Shown piece by piece: positions 34,603 through 43,619 of a DNA stretch of 64,000 bases. The stretch's first letter is position 1. Each line of letters opens with the position of its first letter. The notes under the pieces were generated by a model. It saw nothing but the letters and a program-made list of their open reading frames with translations. It was not told the origin of the DNA and did not search any database. The position numbers and the translations under genes are program-made. The stretch is from Bacillota bacterium (GTDB lineage: Bacteria > Bacillota > Sulfobacillia > JABLXB01): the NCBI GenBank assembly GCA_013178305.1, contig JABLXB010000003.1, positions 372,001 to 436,000 of the forward strand, read 5' to 3'.

Positions 34603-35724
34603 ATGAAAATCGGGGTTCCGCGGGAGATCAAGGCAGACGAGAACCGCGTCGCAATCACGCCGGCGGGCGTGGCCAGTTTCGTGAAGTTCGGGCACGAGAT
34701 ATACATCGAGAAGGGCGCGGGCTCCGGGAGCAGCATCTCCGACGACGAGTACAGGGCGGCGGGCGCGAAGATCCTTGACAAGGCTGCCGACGTCTTTTCC
34801 GTAGCGGACATGGTTATGAAGGTCAAGGAGCCCCTTCCACCGGAGTACGACTTGCTGACCCCGGGCAAAGTGCTGTTCACGTACCTGCACCTGGCTCCCG
34901 AGCCTGAACTGACGAAGGCCCTCGTGAAGAACAAGGTTGCAGCGATCGCATACGAAACAGTCCAGAAGGATGACGGCAGCCTGCCGCTCCTGACGCCGAT
35001 GAGCGAAGTCGCGGGCAAGATGGCCACCCAGATAGGCGCGCACCTCCTTGAGAAGAGGAACGGTGGCCGGGGTGTGCTGCTCGGCGGCGTGGCGGGTGTA
35101 CCGCCGGCCAACGTTACCATAGTCGGCGGTGGTACGGTGGGGACCGCGTCCGCCAAGGTGGCCGCGGGGATGGGGGCCACGGTGACCGTACTCGACCTGA
35201 ACATCGACAGGCTCAGGTACCTGGACGACGTGTTCGGCGGCCGTGTCATGACGCTCATGTCCAACTCGTACAACATTGCGGAGTCGGTGAAGCACGCCGA
35301 TCTGCTCGTCGGCGCGGTGCTGGTGCCCGGCGCCCGCGCGCCGCGGCTCGTGACCGAAGAGGTGGTCAAGACGATGAGGCCGGGGTCGGTCATCGTGGAC
35401 GTCGCGATCGATCAGGGCGGCTCCGTCGAGACCATCGACAGGGTGACTACCCACTCGAACCCGACCTACGTCAAGCACGGTGTCGTCCACTACTCGGTTG
35501 CGAACATGCCCGGCGCGGTGCCGAGGACGTCTACGTTCGCCCTTACGAATGCCACTCTCCCGTACGCCGTCAAACTGGCGAACAAGGGTCACATAGCGGC
35601 AATCAAAGAGGACAGGGCGCTCGCGCTCGGCGTCAACGTCATAAACGGGGCCGTGACCTACAAGGCCGTCGCCGAGGCGCACAACCTCGCCTATGTGCCG
35701 CTGTCCGAGGTCATCGGCAAGTAG
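34603..35724 (+). CDS. ald: Alanine dehydrogenase
   Basis: A 373-residue NAD-dependent enzyme interconverting L-alanine and pyruvate plus ammonia. Signatures: [40 protein letters not shown], the NAD fold [20 protein letters not shown] and [20 protein letters not shown]. The ATG at 34603 with AAAAGGGG upstream gives the canonical N-terminus. In Bacillus subtilis ald is needed for efficient sporulation. It ends with a strong terminator. Confidence 0.96.
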   Translation: MKIGVPREIKADENRVAITPAGVASFVKFGHEIYIEKGAGSGSSISDDEYRAAGAKILDKAADVFSVADMVMKVKEPLPPEYDLLTPGKVLFTYLHLAPEPELTKALVKNKVAAIAYETVQKDDGSLPLLTPMSEVAGKMATQIGAHLLEKRNGGRGVLLGGVAGVPPANVTIVGGGTVGTASAKVAAGMGATVTVLDLNIDRLRYLDDVFGGRVMTLMSNSYNIAESVKHADLLVGAVLVPGARAPRLVTEEVVKTMRPGSVIVDVAIDQGGSVETIDRVTTHSNPTYVKHGVVHYSVANMPGAVPRTSTFALTNATLPYAVKLANKGHIAAIKEDRALALGVNVINGAVTYKAVAEAHNLAYVPLSEVIGK

Positions 35725-35751
35725 GCTTCTGATATTTATCCAGTTAATGGT

Positions 35752-35778
35752 GGGGGCCCGGTGGGCCCCTTTTCCTTT
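35752..35778 (+). terminator. Intrinsic terminator after ald
   Basis: GGGGCCC (35753-35759), loop GGT, GGGCCCC (35763-35769), then TTTTCCTTT. A compact, strong hairpin. Confidence 0.8.
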
Positions 35779-35879
35779 CCGGGGGGACTGGCCGGTGACC
35801 GTAATAAGCCACGCGGCATTCACATATTCCTTGAATAAGTACCTGTGGCAGGAAAAGAATACCGGGGAAGGGATGGACT

Positions 35880-36083
35880 ATGATAGTCATTTCGCTTACC
35901 AGGGTGAGGCGGGGGTTCGGGGTGGTAGCCAGGTTGTGTGTACTGCTGTTCCTGGCCGGGTTTGTGCTTCCGAGGGCCGTGGACGCGATGGCGAGGCTTA
36001 TGATTCCTGCGGCCGGTAAAGGCGCGGCTAATCTGGGTCTGGTAATCGAAAAAGTGTTGAGCATCATTGGCATAGCGCGTTAG
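35880..36083 (+). CDS. Small membrane protein preceding xerD (YqzK-like position)
   Basis: A 67-residue protein with one clear TM helix (about residues 12-32, ARLCVLLFLAGFVLPRAV) and a short amphipathic C-terminus. The ATG follows GGGGAAGGG. In Bacillus subtilis a small membrane protein gene, yqzK, sits just upstream of the xerD homologue; the position and size match but I cannot show sequence homology. Function unknown. Confidence 0.6.
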   Translation: MIVISLTRVRRGFGVVARLCVLLFLAGFVLPRAVDAMARLMIPAAGKGAANLGLVIEKVLSIIGIAR

Positions 36084-36157
36084 GTAGTGGAAGGAATTTC
36101 TGGAAAAACCGTAGAATGAATCCCCTCAGTGCAGTCGGATAGAAGGGGCTGTAGGCT

Positions 36158-37045
36158 TTGAACAACCTGATAGGTGAATTCATGAATTATCTGAGCACCG
36201 AGAGGGGACTTGCCCTGAACACCCTGGAGTCCTATGGTAGAGATCTCAGGCAGTATTGGGAATACTTGCAGTCTGACGGCGGTGCCACGCTCGAGAAGGC
36301 GTCCAGGGCGACCGTGGTCGCGTACCTCCTGTTCCTTCAGAAGCAGGGGAAGGCGACCGCTACCATCGCCCGCCGGCTGGCCGCGCTGCGCTCATTCTAC
36401 CAGTTCCTCCTGAGGGAGAAGTACGTCGACAAAGACCCGACCGCGAACCTGGAGTCGCCCAAACTCGAGAAGAGGCTGCCGAAGGTGCTCACGATCAAGG
36501 AAGTGGAGACACTCCTGAAGCAGCCCAACCCGTCGACCGCGTCGGGGTTGCGGGACAAAGCGATGCTTGAGCTGCTGTACGCCACGGGGATCCGCGTGTC
36601 CGAGCTTATATCACTGAACGTGGAGGACATAAGCCTGGACATGGGGTACATACGCTGCTCGGGCAAGGGCTCAAAGGAGCGGATAGTCCCGGTGGGTTCG
36701 GTGGCTGTCAAGTGCGTGGCCGATTACCTTTCGGCAGGCAGGCCCCGTCTGGGACCCGACCGCAGCGAGCAGGCGCTTTTCGTCAACCACCACGGCAAGC
36801 GCCTGACGAGGCAGGGATTCTGGAAGATCGTCAAGCGGTACGCCCACGACGCCAAGATCAACAAGGAAATCACACCGCATACGCTACGCCACTCGTTCGC
36901 GACGCACCTGTTGGAGAACGGGGCGGACCTGAGGTCGGTCCAGGAGATGCTCGGCCACGCCGATATCTCGACGACGCAGGTGTACACGCACATAACCAAG
37001 GGCAGGCTGAAGGAGGTGTACGCGCGGGCCCACCCCAGGGCCTGA
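36158..37045 (+). CDS. xerD: Site-specific tyrosine recombinase XerD
   Basis: A 295-residue tyrosine recombinase that resolves chromosome dimers at dif with XerC. N-terminal SAM-like core-binding domain ([20 protein letters not shown]), catalytic domain with the Arg of [48 protein letters not shown] (His and nucleophile Tyr). TTG start. The order xerD-deoB-dacF-spoIIA is conserved in spore formers. Confidence 0.95.
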   Translation: MNNLIGEFMNYLSTERGLALNTLESYGRDLRQYWEYLQSDGGATLEKASRATVVAYLLFLQKQGKATATIARRLAALRSFYQFLLREKYVDKDPTANLESPKLEKRLPKVLTIKEVETLLKQPNPSTASGLRDKAMLELLYATGIRVSELISLNVEDISLDMGYIRCSGKGSKERIVPVGSVAVKCVADYLSAGRPRLGPDRSEQALFVNHHGKRLTRQGFWKIVKRYAHDAKINKEITPHTLRHSFATHLLENGADLRSVQEMLGHADISTTQVYTHITKGRLKEVYARAHPRA

Positions 37046-37055
37046 GGACCGGATA

Positions 37056-38261
37056 ATGACGCAATCCAAGCCAAGCAGGGTAGTGCTAATCGTACTCGAC
37101 AGCGTGGGCATTGGGGAGACCCCCGATGCCCATTTGTACGGCGACGAGGGTTCCAACACCCTCTCCAACACGGCAAAGGCCGTCGGGGGCCTCCACCTTC
37201 CGAACATGGCCGGCCTCGGCCTGCCGCTCATCCCCGGAGTCTCCGGGGTTGGGCCGGTGGTCGTCCCCGCCAGGGGCGCATTCGGCCGCATGGCCCCGGC
37301 TTCGCCGGGGAAGGACACCGTCGGTGGGCACTGGGAAATGATGGGGGTCGTGCTCGAGAAACCGTTCAGGACCTATCCCCATGGGTTCCCTCGCGACGTG
37401 ATCGCCGAATTCGAACGGAGGACGGGAAGGCGCACCCTCGGAAACGTCGCGGCGTCGGGGACGGAGATAATCGAACGCCTTGGGAAGGAGCACGTGGCCA
37501 CCGGTGACCCGATCGTCTACACATCGGCGGACAGCGTGTTCCAGATCGCGGCGCACGAGGACGTCATCCCCGTGGACGAGCTGTATGGTATGTGTTTGAC
37601 GGCGCGGTCGATGCTCGTGGGCGAGAACCTGGTGGGCCGGGTTATCGCCCGGCCGTTCGCCGGTGAGCCAGGCGCCTTCAAGAGGACCGAACGGAGACGG
37701 GATTTCCCGCTCGAGCCCCCGGAAAGCATCGTGCTTGGGTCGCTCGTGGCAGCGGGTGTCACCGTCACCGCGATCGGCAAGATCGAGGACATATTCTGCG
37801 GAAAGGGCATATCGCGGTCGTTCCACACGGGGTGCAACGCCGACTCGTGCCGCACGTTGGAGGACCTCGTGCTGGGAGAACGGGCGCCGGATGCAGCGCC
37901 CGAGCTACTTTTCGCCAACCTGGTCGACTTCGACATGGTGTACGGCCACCGGAACGACCCGCACGGATACGCTCGTGCCCTCGAGCAGTTCGATGAGTCG
38001 CTGGGCAGGATGCTTCCGGGCCTCCGCCCGTCCGATTTACTCGTAGTGACCGCCGACCACGGCTGCGACCCCACGACACCCAGCACCGACCACTCGCGCG
38101 AATACGTGCCCGTGCTTCTCGCCCGGCCGCGGGTCCTCGCCGGAGCCGACATCGGCCTCAGGCGGACTTTCGCGGACCTTGGAGCCACGCTGGCTGAAGC
38201 GTTCGGCGTGAAACCACCGCACAGCGGCGAGTCCTTCCTTTCCACTGTTTACTCCCTGTAG
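37056..38261 (+). CDS. deoB: Phosphopentomutase
   Basis: A 401-residue metalloenzyme interconverting (deoxy)ribose 1- and 5-phosphates in nucleoside salvage. Features: [20 protein letters not shown] (metal-binding Asp), [16 protein letters not shown] (active-site Thr), [32 protein letters not shown] and [23 protein letters not shown] start 10 nt after xerD. Normal length. Confidence 0.96.
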   Translation: MTQSKPSRVVLIVLDSVGIGETPDAHLYGDEGSNTLSNTAKAVGGLHLPNMAGLGLPLIPGVSGVGPVVVPARGAFGRMAPASPGKDTVGGHWEMMGVVLEKPFRTYPHGFPRDVIAEFERRTGRRTLGNVAASGTEIIERLGKEHVATGDPIVYTSADSVFQIAAHEDVIPVDELYGMCLTARSMLVGENLVGRVIARPFAGEPGAFKRTERRRDFPLEPPESIVLGSLVAAGVTVTAIGKIEDIFCGKGISRSFHTGCNADSCRTLEDLVLGERAPDAAPELLFANLVDFDMVYGHRNDPHGYARALEQFDESLGRMLPGLRPSDLLVVTADHGCDPTTPSTDHSREYVPVLLARPRVLAGADIGLRRTFADLGATLAEAFGVKPPHSGESFLSTVYSL

Positions 38262-38357
38262 TTGCTCCCACGCCTGAGAGGTGGCAGGCATCAGGGACCT
38301 CGCGTGAAAAAGGTCTCGCTCATCTGGGCAGTATAGCCTTCAGGAGGCGATGCCGAG

Positions 38358-39521
38358 GTGAGGAAGACCGCCAGTTCATTGCTAGCGGCAACCCTTGTGA
38401 TAACGATCGTTGCGACCACGCTTTCCGGCGGCGCTGCGGGTGCGGCGCCCTACGCCGGGGCCGACCTGACCACTGATTCCCCGTGCTGTGTCCTCATGGA
38501 CTACCTGACCGGGGAGGTGCTGTACGAGAAGAACCCCGACGAAAAGCGGGCGCCCGCCAGCCTGACCAAGATAATGACGCTCGTGGTGGCACTGGAGGCG
38601 GTCGCAGCCGGCAAGGTGAAGCTAGACGACCCTGTGACCGCCGGCGAAGGGTGCGAACTCGAAGGAACGCAGGTGTGGGCCGAACCTGGGGAGACCCACC
38701 CTTTGAGGGACTGGCTTACGACCATTGCGGTCGGGTCGGCGAACGACGCCTGCAAGGTGGTTGCAGAGTACGTGGCAGGTTCGGAGCCGGCGTTCGTATC
38801 GATCATGAATGAAAGAGCCAGGCAGCTGGGCGTGACCGGCAGTGAATTCAAGAACAGCCACGGGCTCGACGAGGAGGGCCACATGGTGACCTCGCGCGAC
38901 ATGGCCATAATCGGCAGGCACGCGGTGGACGTGCCGGGGCTCCTCGACTTGACGAAAATATACCAGACCAAGTTCAGGGGCGGCAAGTTCAACCTGGACA
39001 ACGCGAACAAGATGCTGGTGTTCTTCCCGGGCTGCGACGGGCTGAAGACGGGCAGCACCGACAAGGCGGGCTACTGCGTGGTGAACACGGCGCAACGGGA
39101 CGGAAAGAGATTCATATCCGTGGTGATGGGCGCCCCTTCAACCAGGGTAAGGTTCGCGGACTCCACGAAGATGCTGAACTACGCGTTCGCCAATTACCAG
39201 CCCATGCTCCTCGTCAAGAAGGGCCACCCCGAACAGAGGGTGAGGGTGTGGAAGGGCGCGAAGGACTACGTCGACGCGGTCCCCGAGAAGGACCTGGGTG
39301 TCGTGCTGAAGAAGGGCGAGGAGAAGGGCGTGGCGCAGAAGGTGAACCTCAAGAAGGAAGTCCTGGCGCCCGTCAGGAAGGGCGACGCGCTCGGTGAAGT
39401 GACGTTCACCAGGGAAGGTGGCGTGCTGGGGCGCGTCAACCTCGTCGCGGCGGAGGACGTGAAGAAGAAGGGCATGGCGCAGCACTTCGTGTCGGTACTC
39501 AAGGGGCTGATTTCGTTCTGA
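38358..39521 (+). CDS. dacF: D-alanyl-D-alanine carboxypeptidase DacF
   Basis: A 387-residue low-molecular-weight penicillin-binding protein with a signal peptide (MRKTASSLLAATLVITIVAT). Active-site motifs are Ser68-x-x-Lys71 (PASLTKIMTL), SAN in VGSANDACKV and KTG in GLKTGSTDKAGYC. The C-terminal beta domain is present. DacF trims spore cortex peptides and is usually forespore-expressed just upstream of the spoIIA operon, as here. GTG start after CAGGAGG. Confidence 0.94.
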   Translation: MRKTASSLLAATLVITIVATTLSGGAAGAAPYAGADLTTDSPCCVLMDYLTGEVLYEKNPDEKRAPASLTKIMTLVVALEAVAAGKVKLDDPVTAGEGCELEGTQVWAEPGETHPLRDWLTTIAVGSANDACKVVAEYVAGSEPAFVSIMNERARQLGVTGSEFKNSHGLDEEGHMVTSRDMAIIGRHAVDVPGLLDLTKIYQTKFRGGKFNLDNANKMLVFFPGCDGLKTGSTDKAGYCVVNTAQRDGKRFISVVMGAPSTRVRFADSTKMLNYAFANYQPMLLVKKGHPEQRVRVWKGAKDYVDAVPEKDLGVVLKKGEEKGVAQKVNLKKEVLAPVRKGDALGEVTFTREGGVLGRVNLVAAEDVKKKGMAQHFVSVLKGLISF

Positions 39522-39543
39522 GGCGTAGGCCTGGTCAGGGATT

Positions 39544-39572
39544 GACGGGGCTGCCGGCGAGGCGGCCCCGTC
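39544..39572 (+). terminator. Hairpin after dacF
   Basis: GACGGGGC (39544-39551) and GCCCCGTC (39565-39572) form an 8-bp stem with a GC-rich 13-nt loop. No T-run follows, so read-through from dacF into spoIIAA remains possible. A 10-nt direct repeat GGCTACCGCT x2 lies just downstream (about 39590-39609). Confidence 0.45.
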
Positions 39573-39615
39573 GCATTAGAGCGTACATGGGCTACCGCTG
39601 GCTACCGCTGACGGA

Positions 39616-39644
39616 GAAGGAAAAACACCGGTAGCGGAGAATCA
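39616..39644 (+). promoter_or_regulatory. Sigma-H promoter of the spoIIA operon
   Basis: GAAGGAAAA (the AGGA core is 39618-39621) matches RNAGGAWWW and GAAT is at 39639-39642, with the cores 21 nt apart. The Bacillus subtilis spoIIA operon is sigma-H-dependent. The site fixes the spoIIAA start: the GTG at 39649 would lie at the transcript start, so the TTG at 39691 is used. Confidence 0.7.
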
Positions 39645-39690
39645 GGCCGTGATAGGAAAAAAGTGGGAAGGCAGCAGGGGGGGCCTACCG

Positions 39691-40035
39691 TTGAAAGTGG
39701 ATTTCGAGTCGGCCGGAAACGTGCTCGTCGTCAGGGTCGAGGGCGAACTGGACCTGTCAACCGCGCCGCAGTTCAGGGCCAGCGTCGAGCACGCCCTGGA
39801 CCGCACGATGGCCAGGGACTGCATCCTAAACATGAAGGGAGTCAGCTTTATAGATTCATCGGGGCTGGGCGCGATACTCGGCAGGTACAGGCGCGTCACC
39901 CAGGCGGGAGGTAAGATGGCTCTCTGCGGAGTCATCCAGCGCGTGAGGCCCATTCTGGAGCTCTCGGGCATCAAGCGGATAATGCCCCTATACGACTCGG
40001 AGAAAGAGGCGCTGGCGTCGCTTCAGGGGGACTGA
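39691..40035 (+). CDS. spoIIAA: Anti-sigma-F factor antagonist SpoIIAA
   Basis: A 114-residue STAS-domain protein. Unphosphorylated SpoIIAA binds SpoIIAB and frees sigma-F. The phosphorylated serine lies in VSFIDSSGLGAILGRYRRV (Ser56 or Ser57 here). Conserved GNVLVVRVEGELDLSTAPQF. TTG start preceded by AGGGGGGGCC; see the sigma-H promoter for why the upstream GTG is rejected. Two nt separate it from spoIIAB. Confidence 0.94.
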   Translation: MKVDFESAGNVLVVRVEGELDLSTAPQFRASVEHALDRTMARDCILNMKGVSFIDSSGLGAILGRYRRVTQAGGKMALCGVIQRVRPILELSGIKRIMPLYDSEKEALASLQGD

Positions 40036-40037
40036 CC

Positions 40038-40502
40038 ATGGCTGGGGACAGGCAGCAGGCTGCAAACAGGCTCTACATGGAGGTGGATTCGGTCGCAGCG
40101 AATGTCGGACTGGTCCGCGTCGCGGTTGCCGCTCTGGCTGCCCAGGCGGGCTTCACCATCTCCGACGTGGAGGAAATAAAGGTAGCCGTCTCCGAGGCCG
40201 TGTCCAACTCCGTGCTTCACGGTTACGGCGTGCCATCCGGGGGTGCTTCCGGGGTCATCAGGGTTACCGCGATCCTGCGGACGGGGTCGATCGCCATTGT
40301 CGTCGAGGACGACGGCAAGGGCATGGACGATGTCGAGAGATGCATGAAGGGCGGCGCCGGAGACGACCCTGAGCGGATGGGGCTGGGCTTCATATTCATG
40401 AAATCGTTGATGGACAGCGTGGAAGTCACCTCGACCCCCGGCCGGGGCACGAGGGTCAGCATGAGCAAGTACGTTCCAGGCGCCGAGGGGGGCCGGGGGT
40501 GA
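40038..40502 (+). CDS. spoIIAB: Anti-sigma-F factor and SpoIIAA kinase SpoIIAB
   Basis: A 154-residue GHKL-type kinase/anti-sigma factor. N-box VEEIKVAVSEAVSNSVLHGY, DDGKGMDDVERCM and GMGLGFIFMKSLMD-type G-boxes (here RMGLGFIFMKSLMDSVEV) bind ATP. It holds sigma-F inactive in the predivisional cell and phosphorylates SpoIIAA. Length as in the family. Confidence 0.95.
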   Translation: MAGDRQQAANRLYMEVDSVAANVGLVRVAVAALAAQAGFTISDVEEIKVAVSEAVSNSVLHGYGVPSGGASGVIRVTAILRTGSIAIVVEDDGKGMDDVERCMKGGAGDDPERMGLGFIFMKSLMDSVEVTSTPGRGTRVSMSKYVPGAEGGRG

Positions 40503-40506
40503 GGGT

Positions 40507-41235
40507 TTGGGTCCGCTTTCCCACGAAGAAACCCTCGAACTCATCGCGCGGGCCTCGAGGGGCGACCTCAGCGCCCGCGAATCGCTCGTAGAGGCGAACG
40601 CGGGACTCGTCCGCGCCATCGCTGCGAGGTTCAGGTGTTACGCAGGCAATGAATACGAGGACATCGTCCAGGTTGCGTACGTCGGTTTCCTGAAGGCCAT
40701 CGACGGCTTCGACCCCGGGTTCGGTGTGCGATTCTCCACATATGCGTTCCCCGTCATCATGGGCGAGATAAGGCGCTACCTGAGGGACACCGCCCTTGTG
40801 CACCTCTCGCGCTCGGTGCAGGAAGCGAGGTCCAGGGTTTCGGACGCCCGCGCCGCTCTGAACGTAAGGCTCGGCCGCGAGCCGACCGTCGCGGAGATCG
40901 CCGCGGAGGCGGGGCTCGAGCCCGACCAGGTGATCGAGGCGATCGAATCCGCCAGGCCGCCACAATGGCTGGATGGACCGGCCGGCGGTGACGAGTCGCC
41001 GGCCATGCTCGACGTGGCCGGCAGCCCAGACGAAAGCGAAGGGCTGATTGACCGGCTCGCGCTGGGGAAGGCGCTGGATTCGCTCGAGCCCCGCGAGCGG
41101 CTGCTGATCATCCTCAGGTACGTCAAGGGATACACACAGACCGGAGTGGCGGCCAGGCTTGGCGTCTCGCAGGCGCAGGTATCGCGCGAGGAGAAGAGGG
41201 CTCTCGAGCGACTCCGGCAGTTGATGACGGGCTGA
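40507..41235 (+). CDS. sigF: RNA polymerase sigma factor sigma-F
   Basis: A 242-residue sigma-70-family factor: region 2 (NEYEDIVQVAYVGFLKAIDG and VRFSTYAFPVIMGEIRRYLR), region 3 (REPTVAEIAAEAGLEPDQV) and region 4 (GYTQTGVAARLGVSQAQVSR). It is the first forespore-specific sigma factor. TTG start at 40507 after GGGGGTGAGGG. A strong terminator lies 50 bp downstream. Confidence 0.96.
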   Translation: MGPLSHEETLELIARASRGDLSARESLVEANAGLVRAIAARFRCYAGNEYEDIVQVAYVGFLKAIDGFDPGFGVRFSTYAFPVIMGEIRRYLRDTALVHLSRSVQEARSRVSDARAALNVRLGREPTVAEIAAEAGLEPDQVIEAIESARPPQWLDGPAGGDESPAMLDVAGSPDESEGLIDRLALGKALDSLEPRERLLIILRYVKGYTQTGVAARLGVSQAQVSREEKRALERLRQLMTG

Positions 41236-41285
41236 AACGCCGCTGTGCCGGGCCGCATGTAAGCAGGGTTCGCATCGTTCGCAGT

Positions 41286-41312
41286 CCCCCGGGAAGATCC
41301 CGGGGGTTTTCG
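41286..41312 (+). terminator. Intrinsic terminator after sigF
   Basis: CCCCCGGGA (41286-41294), loop AGA, TCCCGGGGG (41298-41306), then TTTTCGCTTCTTCT. A 9-bp perfect stem. Confidence 0.88.
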
Positions 41313-41335
41313 CTTCTTCTCTGCGCCTGGACAGG

Positions 41336-41365
41336 GCATTATCGTCAGGCGATAGGAGCATAATA
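41336..41365 (+). promoter_or_regulatory. Sigma-G promoter of the dodecin-spoVA operon
   Basis: GCATT (41336-41340) fits the sigma-G -35 GHATR at four of five positions. CATAATA (41359-41365) fits the -10 CATWMTA exactly, and the spacer is 18 nt. spoVA is sigma-G-controlled in Bacillus subtilis. The site is 51 bp before the dodecin start. Confidence 0.65.
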
Positions 41366-41416
41366 CACTCTGCCCATTGGATTTCCAGATGGAAGCGGCA
41401 CAACGACCGAGGGGGT

Positions 41417-41635
41417 ATGTCAGTGGCTATCGTGAAGGTGTTCGAGCTCGTGGGGGAGTCGAGCAAAGACTGGCAGGACGCGGCGACAAACGCCATCGCC
41501 GAGGCCAGCAAGGCCGTCGACAAGATCGTCGCGGCCGAGATCGTCAACTGGACCGCGAACATCAGCGAGGGCAGGATCAAGGAGTACAAGGCGAACGTGA
41601 AGGTTGCCTACGTGGGTGAAATTCGCAGCATCTGA
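41417..41635 (+). CDS. Dodecin family flavin-binding protein
   Basis: A 72-residue protein with the dodecin fold: KVFELVGESSKDWQDAATNA, KAVDKIVAAEIVNWTANISE, ending KEYKANVKVAYVGEI. Dodecins form hollow 12-mers that store flavins or related cofactors. ATG start. Placed between sigF and spoVAC behind a sigma-G-type promoter, it may be made in the forespore, which is not a role I know for dodecins (inference). Confidence 0.88.
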   Translation: MSVAIVKVFELVGESSKDWQDAATNAIAEASKAVDKIVAAEIVNWTANISEGRIKEYKANVKVAYVGEIRSI

Positions 41636-41679
41636 CGGCGGCGCTGTGGTGCGCTTCCGGCCGGCGTGGTCGACCGGTG

Positions 41680-41710
41680 GGGTCCGCCCGCTCGAGCGGC
41701 GGACCCTTTC
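41680..41710 (+). terminator. Hairpin between dodecin and spoVAC
   Basis: GGGTCCGCC (41680-41688) pairs perfectly with GGCGGACCC (41698-41706) around CGCTCGAGC, followed by TTTCG. It could attenuate transcription so that dodecin is made in excess over spoVA, or terminate and leave spoVA to another promoter. Confidence 0.6.
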
Positions 41711-41730
41711 GAATGACGGGGTGTGTGGAT

Positions 41731-42189
41731 TTGAAAGCCAGCTCTGCTCAGGCTAAGGAGTACCAGAAACTCGTAAACCAGAAATCGCCGCCGCGGCCGA
41801 TTCTGAGGAACACTGTGCTCGCGTTCCTGGTTGGAGGCCTCATCTGCGTGGTCGGCCAAGTGATCTTGGGCGGCCTCACCGCGCGCGCCGGTATGGGGCG
41901 GACAGAGGCGACCTCCCTGACATCGGGGATCATGGTCGCGCTGGGGTCGACGCTGACAGGGCTGGGCCTGTATGACGAGATCGGGCGCGTAGGGGGCATG
42001 GGCTCAGCGATTCCAATAACCGGGTTCGCGAACTCGATAACCTCTCCGGCGATGGAATTCAAGACCGAGGGATTCATTCTCGGGCTCGGGGCCAGAATGT
42101 TCACGATCGCCGGACCGGTGATCGTGTACGGGCTCATCACGGCGGTCGCGGTCTCAGCGCTCAGGATCTTCTTCCTCCGGGGGTTATAG
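41731..42189 (+). CDS. spoVAC: SpoVAC, dipicolinic acid channel protein
   Basis: About 152 residues, four TM helices. Conserved PILRNTVLAFLVGGLICVVG and PITGFANSITSPAMEFKTEG. SpoVAC is the mechanosensitive inner-membrane subunit that moves dipicolinic acid into and out of the spore core. The TTG at 41731 lies after GGGGTG and gives the family-like MKASSAQAKEYQKLV; an ATG at 41713 is also in frame. One nt separates the stop from spoVAD. Confidence 0.92.
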   Translation: MKASSAQAKEYQKLVNQKSPPRPILRNTVLAFLVGGLICVVGQVILGGLTARAGMGRTEATSLTSGIMVALGSTLTGLGLYDEIGRVGGMGSAIPITGFANSITSPAMEFKTEGFILGLGARMFTIAGPVIVYGLITAVAVSALRIFFLRGL

Positions 42190-42190
42190 T

Positions 42191-43258
42191 ATGGCGTTGA
42201 AGTGGGCCGGGAGGCAAACGGTGTTCCTCCAGAAGCCCCCCGTAATAGCGTCGTCGGCCGCTGTCGCCGGCCCCAAGGAGGGGAGAGGCCCGCTGGGGGC
42301 CGAGTACGACCTCGTCCTGGAGGACCTCAGGGACGGGCAGAAGTGCTGGGAGCGGGCGGAGACGCGGATGCTCTCCAGGGCGGTTCAGATCTGCCTCGAC
42401 AAAGTGGGGCTGAAGCCCAACGACATCCAGTTCTTCATAGCGGGCGACCTCCTGAATCAGATTACCTGCGCAAACGCCGTTGCCCGCGACCTCTCCATCC
42501 CGTTCGTGGGCATATACGGAGCCTGCTCTACGCTGGCCGAAGGTATGGCCATAGGTTCGATGCTGATCGACGGCGGGTTCGCGGAGAGGGTGATGGTGGC
42601 CACATCCAGCCACCACAACACGGCCGAAAGGCAGTACAGGTACCCCACGGAGTTCGGGGCGCAGAGGACCCCCGCCTCCCAGTGGACGGTCACGGGCGCC
42701 GGCGCATTTCTTCTGGCGGCCAAGGGGACGGGCCCTCGCGTCACCCACGCTACCGTTGGGTCGGTCGTCGACATGGGCATGAAGGACGTGAACGACATGG
42801 GAAGTGCCATGGCGCCCGCTGCCGCGTCGACGATACGGGCGCACTTCACCGATACTGGCAGGACCCCGGCGGACTACGACGTGGTCCTCACAGGCGATCT
42901 GGCCTCAGTGGGCAAGGCTCTCTGTGACGAACTCCTCAAGCAGCAGGGGCTGGACCTTTCGGGTAGGTACGAGGATTGCGGGCTCATGGTGCTCCGCAAG
43001 GACCAGGACGTCCACGCGGGGGCGAGCGGCTGCGCCTGTTCGGCCCTGGTGCTTTCGGGGCGCGTCCTCAAACTCCTCGAGGCCGGCAAGTACAGGCGAG
43101 TGCTCATGGTGGCGACGGGCGCCCTGCACAGCCCGCTTACGTACCAGCAAGGCGAGTCCATACCGTGTATCGCGCACGGGATCGCGATAGAACGAGTGGG
43201 CGACGCATCCGCGAGGGACCTGGACGCGGGTGTCAAGGAGGAGGCTCTGCAGCCGTGA
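42191..43258 (+). CDS. spoVAD: SpoVAD, dipicolinic acid-binding protein
   Basis: A 355-residue thiolase-fold protein that binds dipicolinic acid at the spore membrane. Features: GRQTVFLQKPPVIASSAAVA, FVGIYGACSTLAEGMAIGSM, ATSSHHNTAERQYRYPTEFG and CGLMVLRKDQDVHAGASGCA. ATG start; 4-nt overlap with spoVAEb. Length is normal. Confidence 0.95.
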   Translation: MALKWAGRQTVFLQKPPVIASSAAVAGPKEGRGPLGAEYDLVLEDLRDGQKCWERAETRMLSRAVQICLDKVGLKPNDIQFFIAGDLLNQITCANAVARDLSIPFVGIYGACSTLAEGMAIGSMLIDGGFAERVMVATSSHHNTAERQYRYPTEFGAQRTPASQWTVTGAGAFLLAAKGTGPRVTHATVGSVVDMGMKDVNDMGSAMAPAAASTIRAHFTDTGRTPADYDVVLTGDLASVGKALCDELLKQQGLDLSGRYEDCGLMVLRKDQDVHAGASGCACSALVLSGRVLKLLEAGKYRRVLMVATGALHSPLTYQQGESIPCIAHGIAIERVGDASARDLDAGVKEEALQP

Positions 43259-43605
43259 ATCTGATGCTCGCTTTCCTTGTGGGCGGGGCGATATGCGCGA
43301 TCGCGCAGCTCGTCGTCGACCTGACGAAATGCAACCCCGCCGTGGTCATGGTATCGTCCGTCAGCGCGGGCGCGATACTCAGCGGCCTCGGGGTGTATGG
43401 ACCCCTCGTGGAGCTCGGTGGCGCGGGTGCGACTGTCCCCCTGACCGGCTTCGGCCACTCGCTAGTGCAGGGGATAATGGAGGACTCGGCGCGCCTCGGG
43501 TTCCTGGGGCTGTTGACCGGGGGGCTGCGGGCGACGTCTTTGGGGCTGTCGGCGGCGATCGTCATGGGTTACCTGATGGCGCTGCTGTTCAACCCGAAGG
43601 AGTAA
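43255..43605 (+). CDS. spoVAEb: SpoVAEb, dipicolinic acid channel protein
   Basis: A 116-residue protein with about four TM helices, paralogous to SpoVAC: MNLMLAFLVGGAICAIAQLV and TVPLTGFGHSLVQGIMEDSA. The GTG at 43255 overlaps the spoVAD stop (GTGA). Together spoVAC-AD-AEb make up the conserved core of the dipicolinic acid transport operon. Confidence 0.94.
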   Translation: MNLMLAFLVGGAICAIAQLVVDLTKCNPAVVMVSSVSAGAILSGLGVYGPLVELGGAGATVPLTGFGHSLVQGIMEDSARLGFLGLLTGGLRATSLGLSAAIVMGYLMALLFNPKE

Positions 43606-43619
43606 CGGGACTCGAGAGG

